A stretch of 64,000 bases of DNA from an uncultured Acetatifactor sp. (GCA_934436435.1 CAKSAN010000002.1:186001-250000), one strand, 5' to 3'. Positions 46,343 through 54,082 are shown, counted from the first letter of the stretch. Notes: generated by a model not told the origin, from the letters alone. A program made the numbers and translations.

Positions 46343-47356
46343 ATGGATGAAAAGAGTATGAAGAAAAGCTTTTCCGGCTTGGGGTTTCGATTCCTGATCG
46401 GAACACTGGTCATTTATGCGGTACAGATGGGAGTGATGGCTATCGTGGGAGCAGTGAAGCCGGAATGGCTGGAGGACACCACCATAAGCCTGATCCTGGC
46501 TGTGATGCCGCTGTATCTTGTAGGAATGCCGATTTTGATCGCACTGGTAAAGCGAATGCCCGGGGAAGCGCCCGCGAAGAAGAACATCCGGCCGGGGCAG
46601 TTTATTCTGGCGCTGATCATGTGTTTTGCGTTGATGTACTGCGGTAATATGGTGGGTACACTGATTACTACTGTAGTAGGGGCATTAAAGGGATCAGCGG
46701 TGGATAATGCGCTGATGACCTATGCTACCGAATCCAATATGATCGTGACATTTCTTTATATGGTAATATGCGCGCCGATTCTGGAAGAATATGTTTTTCG
46801 GAAACTGATCGTGGATCGTACCGCAAAATACGGACAGGGGACAGCCATTGTTTTGTCCGGTCTGATGTTTGGACTGTTCCATGGCAACCTGAACCAGTTC
46901 GCCTACGCGTTTTTACTGGGACTGTTCCTGGCATTTTTATATGTGAAGACCGGGGATCTGAAAGTGACCATTGGCTTGCATATGTGCATTAATTTCATGG
47001 GGGCCGTAGTCAGTGTGCTGCTGCTGAAGGCGATCCATCTGGACGAATATCAGGAGATCGTCATGAACGGTGCGGATTCTCAGGCTATTATGGACTATAT
47101 GATGAGGTATCTGCCGGGTTGGATTTTTTATTTTGTCTATATACTGTTCATTCTGGCAGTACTGGTTACGGGAATCGTATTGTTCATTGTATTCCGCAAG
47201 AAGCTGGCAGTGGAGCCGGGACAGATCGCAAAGGGACAGAGATTCAAGACCGTGATCTGCAATCCGGGAATGCTGTGTTACTGTATTTTCTGGATTGCCA
47301 TGATCATTATCCAGATGTTCCCGGAGATCGTATTGAACATTACGGGAAGTCTGTAA
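46343..47356 (+). CDS. CPBP family intramembrane glutamic metalloprotease
   Basis: 337 residues from ATG 46343, with GGGGAG 10 nt upstream; an in-frame ATG at 46316 has no site and the frame opens as far back as 46202 inside the preceding terminator. About eight membrane helices. The CPBP (Abi/CAAX) motifs are all present: EEYVFRK, FGLFHGN and HMCIN, at about residues 147-225. Such proteases cut substrates inside the membrane; roles range from bacteriocin self-immunity to protein maturation. Substrate unknown. Confidence 0.88.
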   Translation: MDEKSMKKSFSGLGFRFLIGTLVIYAVQMGVMAIVGAVKPEWLEDTTISLILAVMPLYLVGMPILIALVKRMPGEAPAKKNIRPGQFILALIMCFALMYCGNMVGTLITTVVGALKGSAVDNALMTYATESNMIVTFLYMVICAPILEEYVFRKLIVDRTAKYGQGTAIVLSGLMFGLFHGNLNQFAYAFLLGLFLAFLYVKTGDLKVTIGLHMCINFMGAVVSVLLLKAIHLDEYQEIVMNGADSQAIMDYMMRYLPGWIFYFVYILFILAVLVTGIVLFIVFRKKLAVEPGQIAKGQRFKTVICNPGMLCYCIFWIAMIIIQMFPEIVLNITGSL

Positions 47357-47402
47357 GAAGAACGAATGCGGCGGAAGATCCCCGCAAAGGAGATAGAGCG
47401 GT

Positions 47403-48110
47403 ATGTATGCATTTGACGGCAGGATACGTTACAGTGAGACAGACAGTGAGGGAAAGCTTACTCTGGATGCGTTACTGAATTATTTTCAGGACTGTTCCAC
47501 CTTTCATTCTGAGGATGTGGGACTGGGAATTGATTATATGAAAGAGATCGGTCAGGTCTGGGTGCTTTCGGCATGGCAGATCGTAGTGAACCGCTATCCG
47601 AAGCTGGGGGATAAGGTAAAGATCGTGACGCGGCCTTATGAATTGAAAGCTTTTCTGGGGTATCGTAATTTTGCCATGCTGGATGAGCAGGGGGAATATC
47701 TGGCGAAGGCCAATTCGCTGTGGAGCCTGTTGGATATTCGGACCGGGAAACCGGTGATGGTGAATGAAGCCATGCAGAAGGGGTACGGCATAGATGAAAA
47801 GCTGGAGATGGATTATGCACCCCGTAAGATCACTGTGCCTCAGGGCGGAGAATTACTGGAACCCGTCGTGGTAAAAAAGCATCACCTGGATACCAATCAT
47901 CATGTCAACAACGGGCAATATGTGAACATTGCCATGGAGTATCTGCCGGATGACTTTATGATCCATCAGATGCGGGCAGAGTATAAAAAACAGGCATTTC
48001 TGGATGATGTACTGCATCCCTATGTAGTACAGACGGAGAACGGATATATCATCTGTTTACAAGATGAAAACGGTAAACCTTATGTATCGGTTGACTTTCA
48101 GAGACAGTGA
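47403..48110 (+). CDS. Acyl-ACP thioesterase (FatA/FatB family)
   Basis: 235 residues with two hotdog domains. It hydrolyses acyl-ACP to release free fatty acids in the cytoplasm. The N-terminal domain reads RIRYSETDSEGKLTLDALLNYFQDCSTFHSEDVG; the second has DTNHHVNNGQYVNIAMEYLPDD, where Asn and His of the family active site are seen. AAAGGAG precedes the ATG. CvfB follows 33 bp on. Chain-length preference cannot be read from sequence. Confidence 0.9.
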   Translation: MYAFDGRIRYSETDSEGKLTLDALLNYFQDCSTFHSEDVGLGIDYMKEIGQVWVLSAWQIVVNRYPKLGDKVKIVTRPYELKAFLGYRNFAMLDEQGEYLAKANSLWSLLDIRTGKPVMVNEAMQKGYGIDEKLEMDYAPRKITVPQGGELLEPVVVKKHHLDTNHHVNNGQYVNIAMEYLPDDFMIHQMRAEYKKQAFLDDVLHPYVVQTENGYIICLQDENGKPYVSVDFQRQ

Positions 48111-48143
48111 TCCTGATCCCGGGCTGTCAGAACAGGAGAAAAC

Positions 48144-48992
48144 GTGGAATTGAGATTAGGCGAAAAACAGAGGCTGGTAATAGTGAAAAAAGTAGAATTC
48201 GGAGTCTACCTGGCGACGAAGGAAGCACCGGAAGACAAGGTGCTCCTGCCGGCCAAACAGGTACCGGAGGGAGCAAAGGTCGGAGACGAACTGGAAGTAT
48301 TCCTGTATCGGGATTCCAGCGACCGTATGATTGCCACTACAAGGACTCCCAGACTGTGTCTGGGCCAGGTGGCATTGTTGACTGTGGCACAGGTGGGAAA
48401 AGTGGGGGCCTTTCTGGACTGGGGACTGGAGAAGGATCTGTTCCTGCCTTTTAAGCAGCAGACCCGCAAGGTAAAGGCAGGAGATCAGGTGCTGGTGTCT
48501 CTCTATATCGATAAGAGCGGCAGACTGTGTGCCACCATGAATGTCTACGAGCATCTGCGCACGGACAGTCCATACAAAAAGGATGATAAGGTCACCGGCA
48601 GAATCTATGAGATCAGCAGAAATTTCGGCGCCTTTGTGGCAGTGGATGACTGCTTCTCAGGACTGATCCCGAAGAAGGAACTATTCGGAGATACAGAACT
48701 GAAGATCGGAGATAGTGTCACCGCCAGAGTGGCAAAAGTGTTAGAAGACGGAAAATTGACCTTGAGCATCCGGGAAAAAGCCTACCTGCAGATTCAGAAG
48801 GATGCAGAGAAGATCGAGAAGCTGCTGGACAGTTACGAGGGATCCCTGCCCTTCAATGACAAAGCGGCACCTGAGGTCATTGCCCACGAGACCGGAATGA
48901 GCAAGAATGAGTTCAAGCGGGCTGTAGGACATCTGTTAAAAGAAGGCAGGATCCAGATCACTGAGAAAAATATTCGCAGAGTACGCGGATAG
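48144..48992 (+). CDS. S1 RNA-binding domain protein, CvfB family
   Basis: 282 residues from a GTG start with AGGAG 6 nt upstream. Three S1-like OB folds (about 1-60, 65-135, 145-215; for example DDKVTGRIYEISRNFGAFVAVDDCFSGLIPKKELF) and a C-terminal winged helix (IAHETGMSKNEFKRAVGHLLKEGRIQI) match CvfB, an RNA-binding regulator of virulence genes in Staphylococcus. Cytoplasmic; its target here is unknown. Confidence 0.88.
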   Translation: MELRLGEKQRLVIVKKVEFGVYLATKEAPEDKVLLPAKQVPEGAKVGDELEVFLYRDSSDRMIATTRTPRLCLGQVALLTVAQVGKVGAFLDWGLEKDLFLPFKQQTRKVKAGDQVLVSLYIDKSGRLCATMNVYEHLRTDSPYKKDDKVTGRIYEISRNFGAFVAVDDCFSGLIPKKELFGDTELKIGDSVTARVAKVLEDGKLTLSIREKAYLQIQKDAEKIEKLLDSYEGSLPFNDKAAPEVIAHETGMSKNEFKRAVGHLLKEGRIQITEKNIRRVRG

Positions 48993-49048
48993 GGTGGAAA
49001 AATTGGGAAAAGTGTGTTATAGTAAGCAAGAAGACAGGAGGTGTTACC

Positions 49049-49240
49049 ATGGATATTGCAAGATTATCAATGTCAATGGCTTCCAGTGAGCTACAGACCA
49101 AGGTGGGGATAGCGGTGCTCAGCAAGGCCATGGATACCCAGGAAGCACAGGGACAGGCAGTGGCGGAGATTATTGATTCTGCGGCAATGGAGAGGAGTGT
49201 AACTCCTCAGCTAGGCGCCAATATCGATCTGCGGATTTAG
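49049..49240 (+). CDS. YjfB family putative motility protein
   Basis: 63 residues. MDIARLSMSMASSELQTKVGIAVLSKAMDTQEAQG matches the YjfB-like putative motility protein family, small proteins found in flagellated Bacillota and of unknown function. AGGAGGTG is 7 nt before the ATG. It is followed by a terminator at 49272, so it may be a short independent unit. Its presence fits the flagellar genes elsewhere in the window. Confidence 0.85.
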   Translation: MDIARLSMSMASSELQTKVGIAVLSKAMDTQEAQGQAVAEIIDSAAMERSVTPQLGANIDLRI

Positions 49241-49271
49241 CGCAGAAATAATATATAATAAACGCTAAGAC

Positions 49272-49310
49272 AAAAAGAGTTCGAAAAATTAGTTTTCGAA
49301 TTCTTTTTTT
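49272..49310 (+). terminator. Intrinsic terminator after the YjfB-like gene
   Basis: A 16-bp stem (49272-49287 with 49293-49308, one G-T wobble) with an A-rich left end and a T-tract on the right. The symmetry could allow action in both directions. Confidence 0.85.
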
Positions 49311-49332
49311 ACGCTTATAAAAAAAGAAAATA

Positions 49333-49375
49333 GCATTTTTACTAAAAAATGCATAAAAAACTATTGCATTTTTAC
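49333..49375. promoter_or_regulatory. Repeated 8-bp sites, possible operator of the PucR-type regulator
   Basis: GCATTTTTAC occurs at 49333-49342 and again at 49366-49375, 33 bp apart (about three helical turns). Its inverse AAAAATGC is at 49345-49352, forming a palindrome with the first copy. The cluster lies just upstream of a TATTAT -10-like box (49395-49400) and of the regulator gene, as an autoregulatory operator would. Confidence 0.45.
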
Positions 49376-49402
49376 CAGTTTTTTTGTAAATTTGTATTAT
49401 AT

Positions 49403-49430
49403 ATGATATGAACTCTCATATCATTTTTTT
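49403..49430 (+). terminator. AT-only hairpin with T-tract in the regulator leader
   Basis: ATGATATGA (49403-49411) pairs with TCATATCAT (49416-49424) around a 4-nt loop and runs into seven T. It sits between the likely -10 box and the regulator start at 49480. It has the form of a weak intrinsic terminator or attenuator; the stem has only two G-C pairs. Confidence 0.45.
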
Positions 49431-49479
49431 CGGGGTTATAGCAAAAGAGAGTTATGTTTGGGGACTGAAGGAGCAGAAG

Positions 49480-50565
49480 ATGATATCAAATCAGATTTTA
49501 CAGAACACCATCGAAGGATTGAAAGGAATCGCCAGAGTAGAACTGTGTGTCATGGACGTGGACGGCAAGGAAGTAGCTGCCACCATGGATATGGGGAATT
49601 GCTCTAAGCCTGCGGTGGAATTCGCCGCATCACCGGCGGATTCCCAGGAGATCCAGGGGTATCAGTATTTCAAGATCTATGATGAGCAGCAGCTGGAGTA
49701 TATTCTGGTAGCCGGTGGTACCGGTGAAGATGTCTATATGATCGGCAAAATGGTTGCTTTCCAGATCCAGAATCTGCTGGTGGCCTATAAGGAGAGATTT
49801 GATAAAGACAATTTTATCAAGAATCTGTTGCTGGATAATCTGCTGTTGGTGGATATCTACAGCCGCTCCAAGAAACTGCATATCCAGACCGATGTGCCCA
49901 GAGTGGTTATGATCGTGGAATCTGCGGGAGGCAAGGACAATAATGTGCTGGAATTGTCCAGAGCTCATTTTGGCACCAACAGCAAGGATTTCATCACTGC
50001 TGTGGACGAAAGCAATGTGATCGTGGTGAAGGAATTCGCAGAGACCGATACCGGTAAAGAGATCGAGAAGGCAGCCAAGGCATTGGAGGCAGCCCTTTTG
50101 AAGGAAGGCATCCGCGAGATTCGTATCGCGTACGGTACCATCGTACATGAGATCAAGGAGGTCAGCCGTTCCTACAAGGAGGCGAAGATGGCTCTGGATG
50201 TAGGCAAGATCTTCTTTGACGAGAGAGATATTATCGCGTACAGCGAATTGGGAATCGGCCGTCTGATCTATCAGCTGCCCATCCCTCTGTGCAAAATGTT
50301 CATCCGTGAGATCTTCGGCGGCAAGAGCCCGGATGATTTTGATGAGGAGACCCTGACGACTATTTACAAGTTCTTCGAGAACAGCCTGAATGTGTCAGAG
50401 ACCTCCAGACAGTTGTTCATTCACAGGAATACACTGGTGTATCGTCTGGATAAGTTACAGAAGAGTACGGGACTGGATCTGCGGGTATTTGAAGATGCCA
50501 TTACCTTCAAGATCGCACTGATGGTCGTAAAATATATGAAGTATATGGAAACTTATGAATATTGA
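49480..50565 (+). CDS. PucR / CdaR-family (sugar diacid type) transcriptional regulator
   Basis: 361 residues from ATG 49480, with AAGGAGC 6 nt upstream; the frame is open to 49408 inside a hairpin and that part is rejected. The N-terminal part resembles a diacid-recognition or GAF-like sensor, the middle a GGDEF-like fold as in PucR proteins, and the C-terminus has the PucR helix-turn-helix NVSETSRQLFIHRNTLVYRLDKLQKSTGLDLR (about 305-340). The inducer is unknown. Its last codon and stop lie in the 5' arm of structured repeat copy 7. Confidence 0.85.
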   Translation: MISNQILQNTIEGLKGIARVELCVMDVDGKEVAATMDMGNCSKPAVEFAASPADSQEIQGYQYFKIYDEQQLEYILVAGGTGEDVYMIGKMVAFQIQNLLVAYKERFDKDNFIKNLLLDNLLLVDIYSRSKKLHIQTDVPRVVMIVESAGGKDNNVLELSRAHFGTNSKDFITAVDESNVIVVKEFAETDTGKEIEKAAKALEAALLKEGIREIRIAYGTIVHEIKEVSRSYKEAKMALDVGKIFFDERDIIAYSELGIGRLIYQLPIPLCKMFIREIFGGKSPDDFDEETLTTIYKFFENSLNVSETSRQLFIHRNTLVYRLDKLQKSTGLDLRVFEDAITFKIALMVVKYMKYMETYEY

Positions 50566-50721
50566 TTTCTTGCAGAGCCATGAAATAACGGAAAATGTAC
50601 GTCGAATGCTTGCATTCGTAAGAACATTTGACGTTATTTCTTTGGCGAGAAAGCCTCAATGAGCAAAAGTAAGCATCGCAGATGCGCTTTTGCGAATGGA
50701 GGCTCTGCAAGAAATCAATAT
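50559..50721 (+). repeat. Structured repeat copy 7 (class I, overlaps regulator stop)
   Basis: P1 is a perfect 21-bp stem, 50559-50579 with 50701-50721, unrelated in its outer 14 bp to the other copies; its 5' arm carries the TAT TGA end of the regulator gene. P2: GAAATAACG pairs with CGTTATTTC and AAATGT with ACATTT across a GA/GA internal loop, capped by CGAATG-CTTG-CATTCG (50603-50618). P3: GCAAAAG (50663-50669) with CTTTTGC (50687-50693), internal loop TAA/G, inner stem GCATC/GATGC, extended by AGCCTC/GAGGCT. It ends 35 bp before ftsE. Confidence 0.87.
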
Positions 50722-50756
50722 GGCAGGCAGGGCAATAGAAAGGCATGATATAAAAA

Positions 50757-51500
50757 ATGACAAGAAAAGAAACACAAAGGCTGAAAAGAGAACGGATCAT
50801 TGAGGAAAACGGAATTATTTTTCTGGACAATGTAAGCAAGTCCTATTCCTCTGGTTCTCCGGCACTGAACGGGGTGTCGTTAAGCATCGGAAGAGGGGAA
50901 TTTGTATTTATTGTAGGTGACAGCGGATCCGGTAAATCCACGTTGATCAAATTACTGCTGCGGGAGCTTACAGCAACCAGCGGCAGTGTTTATGTTATGG
51001 GAAATGATCTGGCAAAATTAAAGCACAGACAGATTCCACGTTTCCGTCGTAACTTAGGCGTTGTGTTCCAGGATTTCCGCCTGCTGAATGACCGTAACGT
51101 CTATGAAAACGTAGCATTTGCACAGCGTATTGTGGAGACTCCCGTGAGCGAGATCCGCAGGAACGTTCCCGCCATTCTGGCGACAGTGGGACTGGCCGGC
51201 AAATATAAGGCCAAGACCAAACAGCTCTCCGGAGGTGAACAACAGCGTGTTGCGCTGGCAAGAGCGCTGGTGAACAATCCTTCCGTTCTGCTGGCGGATG
51301 AGCCCACCGGTAATCTGGATCCCAATAATTCCTGGGAGATCATGAAACTACTGGAGGAGATCAACGAGAGCGGCACCACGGTAGTCGTGGTCACCCATAA
51401 CCGCGAAATCGTCAATGCCATGCAGAAACGAGTGATCACCATGAAAAAAGGTGTGATCATCAGTGATGAAGAGAAGGGTGGGTATATTGATGAAGATTAG
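50757..51500 (+). CDS. ftsE: Cell division ATP-binding protein FtsE
   Basis: 247 residues. FtsE is the cytoplasmic ABC ATPase of FtsEX, which controls peptidoglycan hydrolases. Walker A is GDSGSGKSTLIKLLLREL near residue 57, the Q-loop is VVFQDFRLLNDRNVYENVAF, the signature LSGGEQQRVALARAL, and Walker B VLLADEPTGNLDP. The 20-residue basic N-terminal extension before IIFLDNVSKSY is longer than usual. It overlaps ftsX by 11 bp. Confidence 0.95.
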   Translation: MTRKETQRLKRERIIEENGIIFLDNVSKSYSSGSPALNGVSLSIGRGEFVFIVGDSGSGKSTLIKLLLRELTATSGSVYVMGNDLAKLKHRQIPRFRRNLGVVFQDFRLLNDRNVYENVAFAQRIVETPVSEIRRNVPAILATVGLAGKYKAKTKQLSGGEQQRVALARALVNNPSVLLADEPTGNLDPNNSWEIMKLLEEINESGTTVVVVTHNREIVNAMQKRVITMKKGVIISDEEKGGYIDED

Positions 51501-52425
51501 TACACTTTTTTATACGATCAAGCAGGGATTTGCCAATATTTTTCGGAATAAGTGGTATTCTCTGGCATCTATTGCAACGATATCCGCATGCCTGTTTCTT
51601 TTTGGACTGTTCTATTCCATCGTGGCCAATTTTCAGAATATCCTGAAGACAGCGGAAGAGGGCGTATCCGTTACCGTATTTTTCCACAGTGAGATGGATA
51701 ACTGCGAGAGTCATACGGAGGGGCAGATCCCTTCCGAACAGCGCCTCGAAGAGATCGGCCAGGATATTGCCAGACGTGCGGAAGTATCTGAGGTACAGTT
51801 CCAGTCCGCAGACCAGGCATGGGCGACCTTTGGACCGGATTATTTCGGCGAGGATTATGCGGAAGGTTTCCCCGAGAACCCGTTGGCGGGGGAGGATACT
51901 TATGAGATCTTCTTAAGTGACGTATCTATGCAGGATGCACTGGTAACCTGGCTCCAATCCATTCCTGAGGTACGGAAGGTCAATTATTCCGAAATGACAG
52001 CCAATACCCTGAGTGGTCTGAATCTTCTGATTGCGTATGTGTCCATGGGAATCATTGTGATCCTGTTGGCAGTCAGCATCTTCCTGATCAGCAATACCGT
52101 AGCCATCGGTATTTCCGTCCGGTCAGAGGAGATCAACATTATGAAATACATTGGAGCCACAGACTTCTTCGTGCGTGCACCTTTCGTGCTGGAGGGTATG
52201 CTGATCGGTCTGATCGGTGCGGCGGTACCGTTGGGACTGATTTATTCCCTGTATAATTACGCACTGAACTATGTGGCAAACCGATTTATGGTACTCAGCG
52301 GCTTTTTGAACTTCCTGTCGGTAGATGAGGTGTTCCATTTCCTGATCCCTGTATCTCTGGGTGTGGGTGTGGGCATCGGTTTCCTGGGAAGTATTTCCAC
52401 GGTAAGGAAGCATCTGCATGTATAA
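51490..52425 (+). CDS. ftsX: Cell division protein FtsX
   Basis: 311 residues from ATG 51490. One N-terminal helix (about 20-45), an extracellular domain (about 46-180) with VSVTVFFHSEMD and the loop that contacts hydrolases or adaptors, then three C-terminal helices. The start MKISTLFYTIKQGFANIFRNKWYSLASIATI is typical; the in-frame ATG at 51463 inside ftsE is rejected. FtsX passes the ATPase signal to a cell-wall hydrolase outside the cell, and the next gene encodes a suitable M23 partner. Confidence 0.94.
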   Translation: MKISTLFYTIKQGFANIFRNKWYSLASIATISACLFLFGLFYSIVANFQNILKTAEEGVSVTVFFHSEMDNCESHTEGQIPSEQRLEEIGQDIARRAEVSEVQFQSADQAWATFGPDYFGEDYAEGFPENPLAGEDTYEIFLSDVSMQDALVTWLQSIPEVRKVNYSEMTANTLSGLNLLIAYVSMGIIVILLAVSIFLISNTVAIGISVRSEEINIMKYIGATDFFVRAPFVLEGMLIGLIGAAVPLGLIYSLYNYALNYVANRFMVLSGFLNFLSVDEVFHFLIPVSLGVGVGIGFLGSISTVRKHLHV

Positions 52426-52457
52426 ACGCAATTCCATCAGGTAACCCGAATCCTATT

Positions 52458-52501
52458 AGTCATGATGCAGGCGGAGAGCAGATCCGTACCGCATCATGAC
52501 T
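52458..52501 (+). terminator. Strong hairpin after ftsX
   Basis: An 11-bp perfect stem (52458-52468 with 52491-52501) encloses a second stem CGGA/TCCG. Only ATGTTTTA follows, so it may be a weak terminator or an mRNA-stabilising structure at the ftsX 3' end. Structured repeat copy 8 begins 9 bp later. Confidence 0.5.
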
Positions 52502-52510
52502 ATGTTTTAT

Positions 52511-52663
52511 GTAACTATTCAGAGCCATGTAAATATTATCGAATGAGCGTCGAATGCTTGCATTCGTAAGAGCATTTGATAATATTTATAGGGCGAAGTA
52601 ACCACATTCGCAAAAGGAAAGCTCTGAAAGAGCGATTTTGCGAAGGGGGTTCTGAATAGTTAC
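52511..52663 (+). repeat. Structured repeat copy 8 (class I, complete)
   Basis: P1: GTAACTATTCAGA (52511-52523) with 52651-52663, the same outer sequence as copy 2. P2: TAAATATTATC pairs with GATAATATTTA and GAATG with CATTT, capped by CGAATG-CTTG-CATTCG (52551-52566). Linker GGCGAAGTA. P3: TTCGCAAAA (52607-52615) with TTTTGCGAA (52636-52644), loop GGAAA/GA, inner stem GCTCT/AGAGC. It ends 29 bp before the start of the M23 gene. Confidence 0.87.
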
Positions 52664-52692
52664 GTTTTGTGAAGAATGGAGACAAAATCAAA

Positions 52693-53928
52693 TTGAATAA
52701 AAAGAAAAAAGGTTTCCTGTGCCTGGCACTGTGCCTGATCCTGACAGTTTCCTTCGGCATGCAGGGATTACGGGTGAATGCCACCAGTATGTCGTCCATT
52801 ACCTCTGACAGTATCCGGGACAAACAGGATCAGATCAAGCAGGCAGAAAAAGAACGGGAACAGATGAAAAGCAATCTGAGCAATCTGGAACAGATTAAGA
52901 AGGATCTGGAGACGCAGAAGACGAACCTGAAAAATTATGTGGCGCAGCTGGACAAGAATCTGAGCCAGATCGAACAGAATATTGCGGATCTGAAAAACAA
53001 GATCACGGCGAAGGAAGAAGAGATCACCCAGACCCAGGCGGAACTGGATGCAGCACTGGAGAGAGAAGAAAATCAGAAAGATGCCATGATCCGCCGCATA
53101 AGAATTATGTATGAGAAAGGGGATTCCTATATCCTCGATATGATGCTGAAGGCGGAAAGCTTCAGTGATTTTCTGAACCGGGCGGATTTCATGGATCTGG
53201 TCATGGCCTATGACAGGCAGCAGTGGAAGGATTTCATGGAGAATCGCAAATATATCGAACTCTGCAAGGAAGAACTGGAGGCGGAGAAAGCTATTCTGGA
53301 TGAAGCCAAAGCCGGCGTGGAACAGGAGCAGGCCAATATGGAGGCTCTGATCGACCAGAAGAACCGGGATATTACTGCTTACGAATCCGACATTACCAAC
53401 AAGGAACAGGCGATCAAGGAATACAAGCAGTCCATTGCGGATCAGGATGCGGAGATCGCGGCACTGGAAGCTGCCATCGCCGCAGAGAAAAAGAGGATTC
53501 TGGAAGCCAGCGGTACGGTGCTGACCTATGACGGCGGTACGTTTAAGTTCCCTCTGGCGACCTATACCCGGATATCGGATGATTATGGCAACCGCATCCA
53601 TCCCACACTGGGAATCGAACAGTTCCACAACGGTGTGGATTTTGCGGCCCCGAAGGGCACGGCCATCTACGCAGCCTATGACGGACAGGTGGTGGCAGCC
53701 ACCTACAGCAACACCATGGGCAACTACGTGATGATCGACCACGGTGGCGGACTGTATACGATCTACATGCATGCTTCCGCATTGTATGTATCCAAAGATG
53801 ATGTGGTAGTCAGAGGTGAGACCATCGCAGCGGTGGGCTCTACCGGCCGTTCTACCGGTAACCATCTGCATTTCAGCGTGCGTAAGGATGGAGCTTACAC
53901 TTCACCCTGGAACTACTTGTCGCAATAG
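52693..53928 (+). CDS. Coiled-coil M23 family peptidoglycan hydrolase (EnvC-like)
   Basis: 411 residues from TTG 52693, which has GGAG 11 nt upstream; a GTG at 52669 would add eight residues but has no site. A signal peptide (KKKKGFLCLALCLILTVSFG) is followed by a long coiled coil (about 40-270) and a LytM domain with EQFHNGVDFAAP, TIYMHAS and GNHLHFSV, so the zinc ligands (HxxxD and HxH) are present and it should be an active endopeptidase, unlike E. coli EnvC. It lies after ftsEX and is the probable FtsX-controlled hydrolase, as PcsB or CwlO are elsewhere. The stop is in the P1 arm of copy 9. Confidence 0.9.
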   Translation: MNKKKKGFLCLALCLILTVSFGMQGLRVNATSMSSITSDSIRDKQDQIKQAEKEREQMKSNLSNLEQIKKDLETQKTNLKNYVAQLDKNLSQIEQNIADLKNKITAKEEEITQTQAELDAALEREENQKDAMIRRIRIMYEKGDSYILDMMLKAESFSDFLNRADFMDLVMAYDRQQWKDFMENRKYIELCKEELEAEKAILDEAKAGVEQEQANMEALIDQKNRDITAYESDITNKEQAIKEYKQSIADQDAEIAALEAAIAAEKKRILEASGTVLTYDGGTFKFPLATYTRISDDYGNRIHPTLGIEQFHNGVDFAAPKGTAIYAAYDGQVVAATYSNTMGNYVMIDHGGGLYTIYMHASALYVSKDDVVVRGETIAAVGSTGRSTGNHLHFSVRKDGAYTSPWNYLSQ

Positions 53929-54082
53929 ATTGTCAATAGACAGATCACATGACTGCTTGCAGGCAAGGTGATCTGTCTATTAGACAATCAAACATACATG
54001 AGCAAGTAGGGCGATAGCCCGGAATGCGAATGTATGCAGCCTTTCGGGAGTGCGAAGCACGGAGAAAGGCGTGTTGCGACAA
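53917..54082 (+). repeat. Structured repeat copy 9 (class II, overlaps M23 stop)
   Basis: P1: TTGTCGCAA (53917-53925), the end of the M23 gene, with TTGCGACAA (54074-54082). P2 is 21 bp with one bulged A (53928-53948 with 53968-53989), capped by CTG-CTTG-CAG (53953-53962). CATACAT/ATGTATG (53993-53999 with 54030-54036) encloses GGGC-GATA-GCCC (54009-54020). A last hairpin GCCTTT/AAAGGC encloses GTGC-GAA-GCAC (54039-54070). The flank GAGCAA...TGCGAATG is shared with class I P3. It ends 28 bp before the next ATG. Confidence 0.75.

Noticed and set aside
8382..52644. A kink-turn in the P3 internal loop
   Set aside because: The loop is GGAAA opposite GA. A kink-turn needs three loop bases followed by GA on the long strand; here the last two bases are AA, so the tandem G-A pairs cannot form.
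8282..54082. The structured repeats as ordinary Rho-independent terminators
   Set aside because: None ends in a T-tract, they have several hairpins with conserved loops, and true terminators of the usual form are present elsewhere in the window, once directly beside a repeat (22437-22470).
8282..54082. REP elements mobilised by a RAYT transposase, or an insertion-sequence end
   Set aside because: No transposase or RAYT gene is in the window and no target duplications are visible. This stays open genome-wide but is not supported here.
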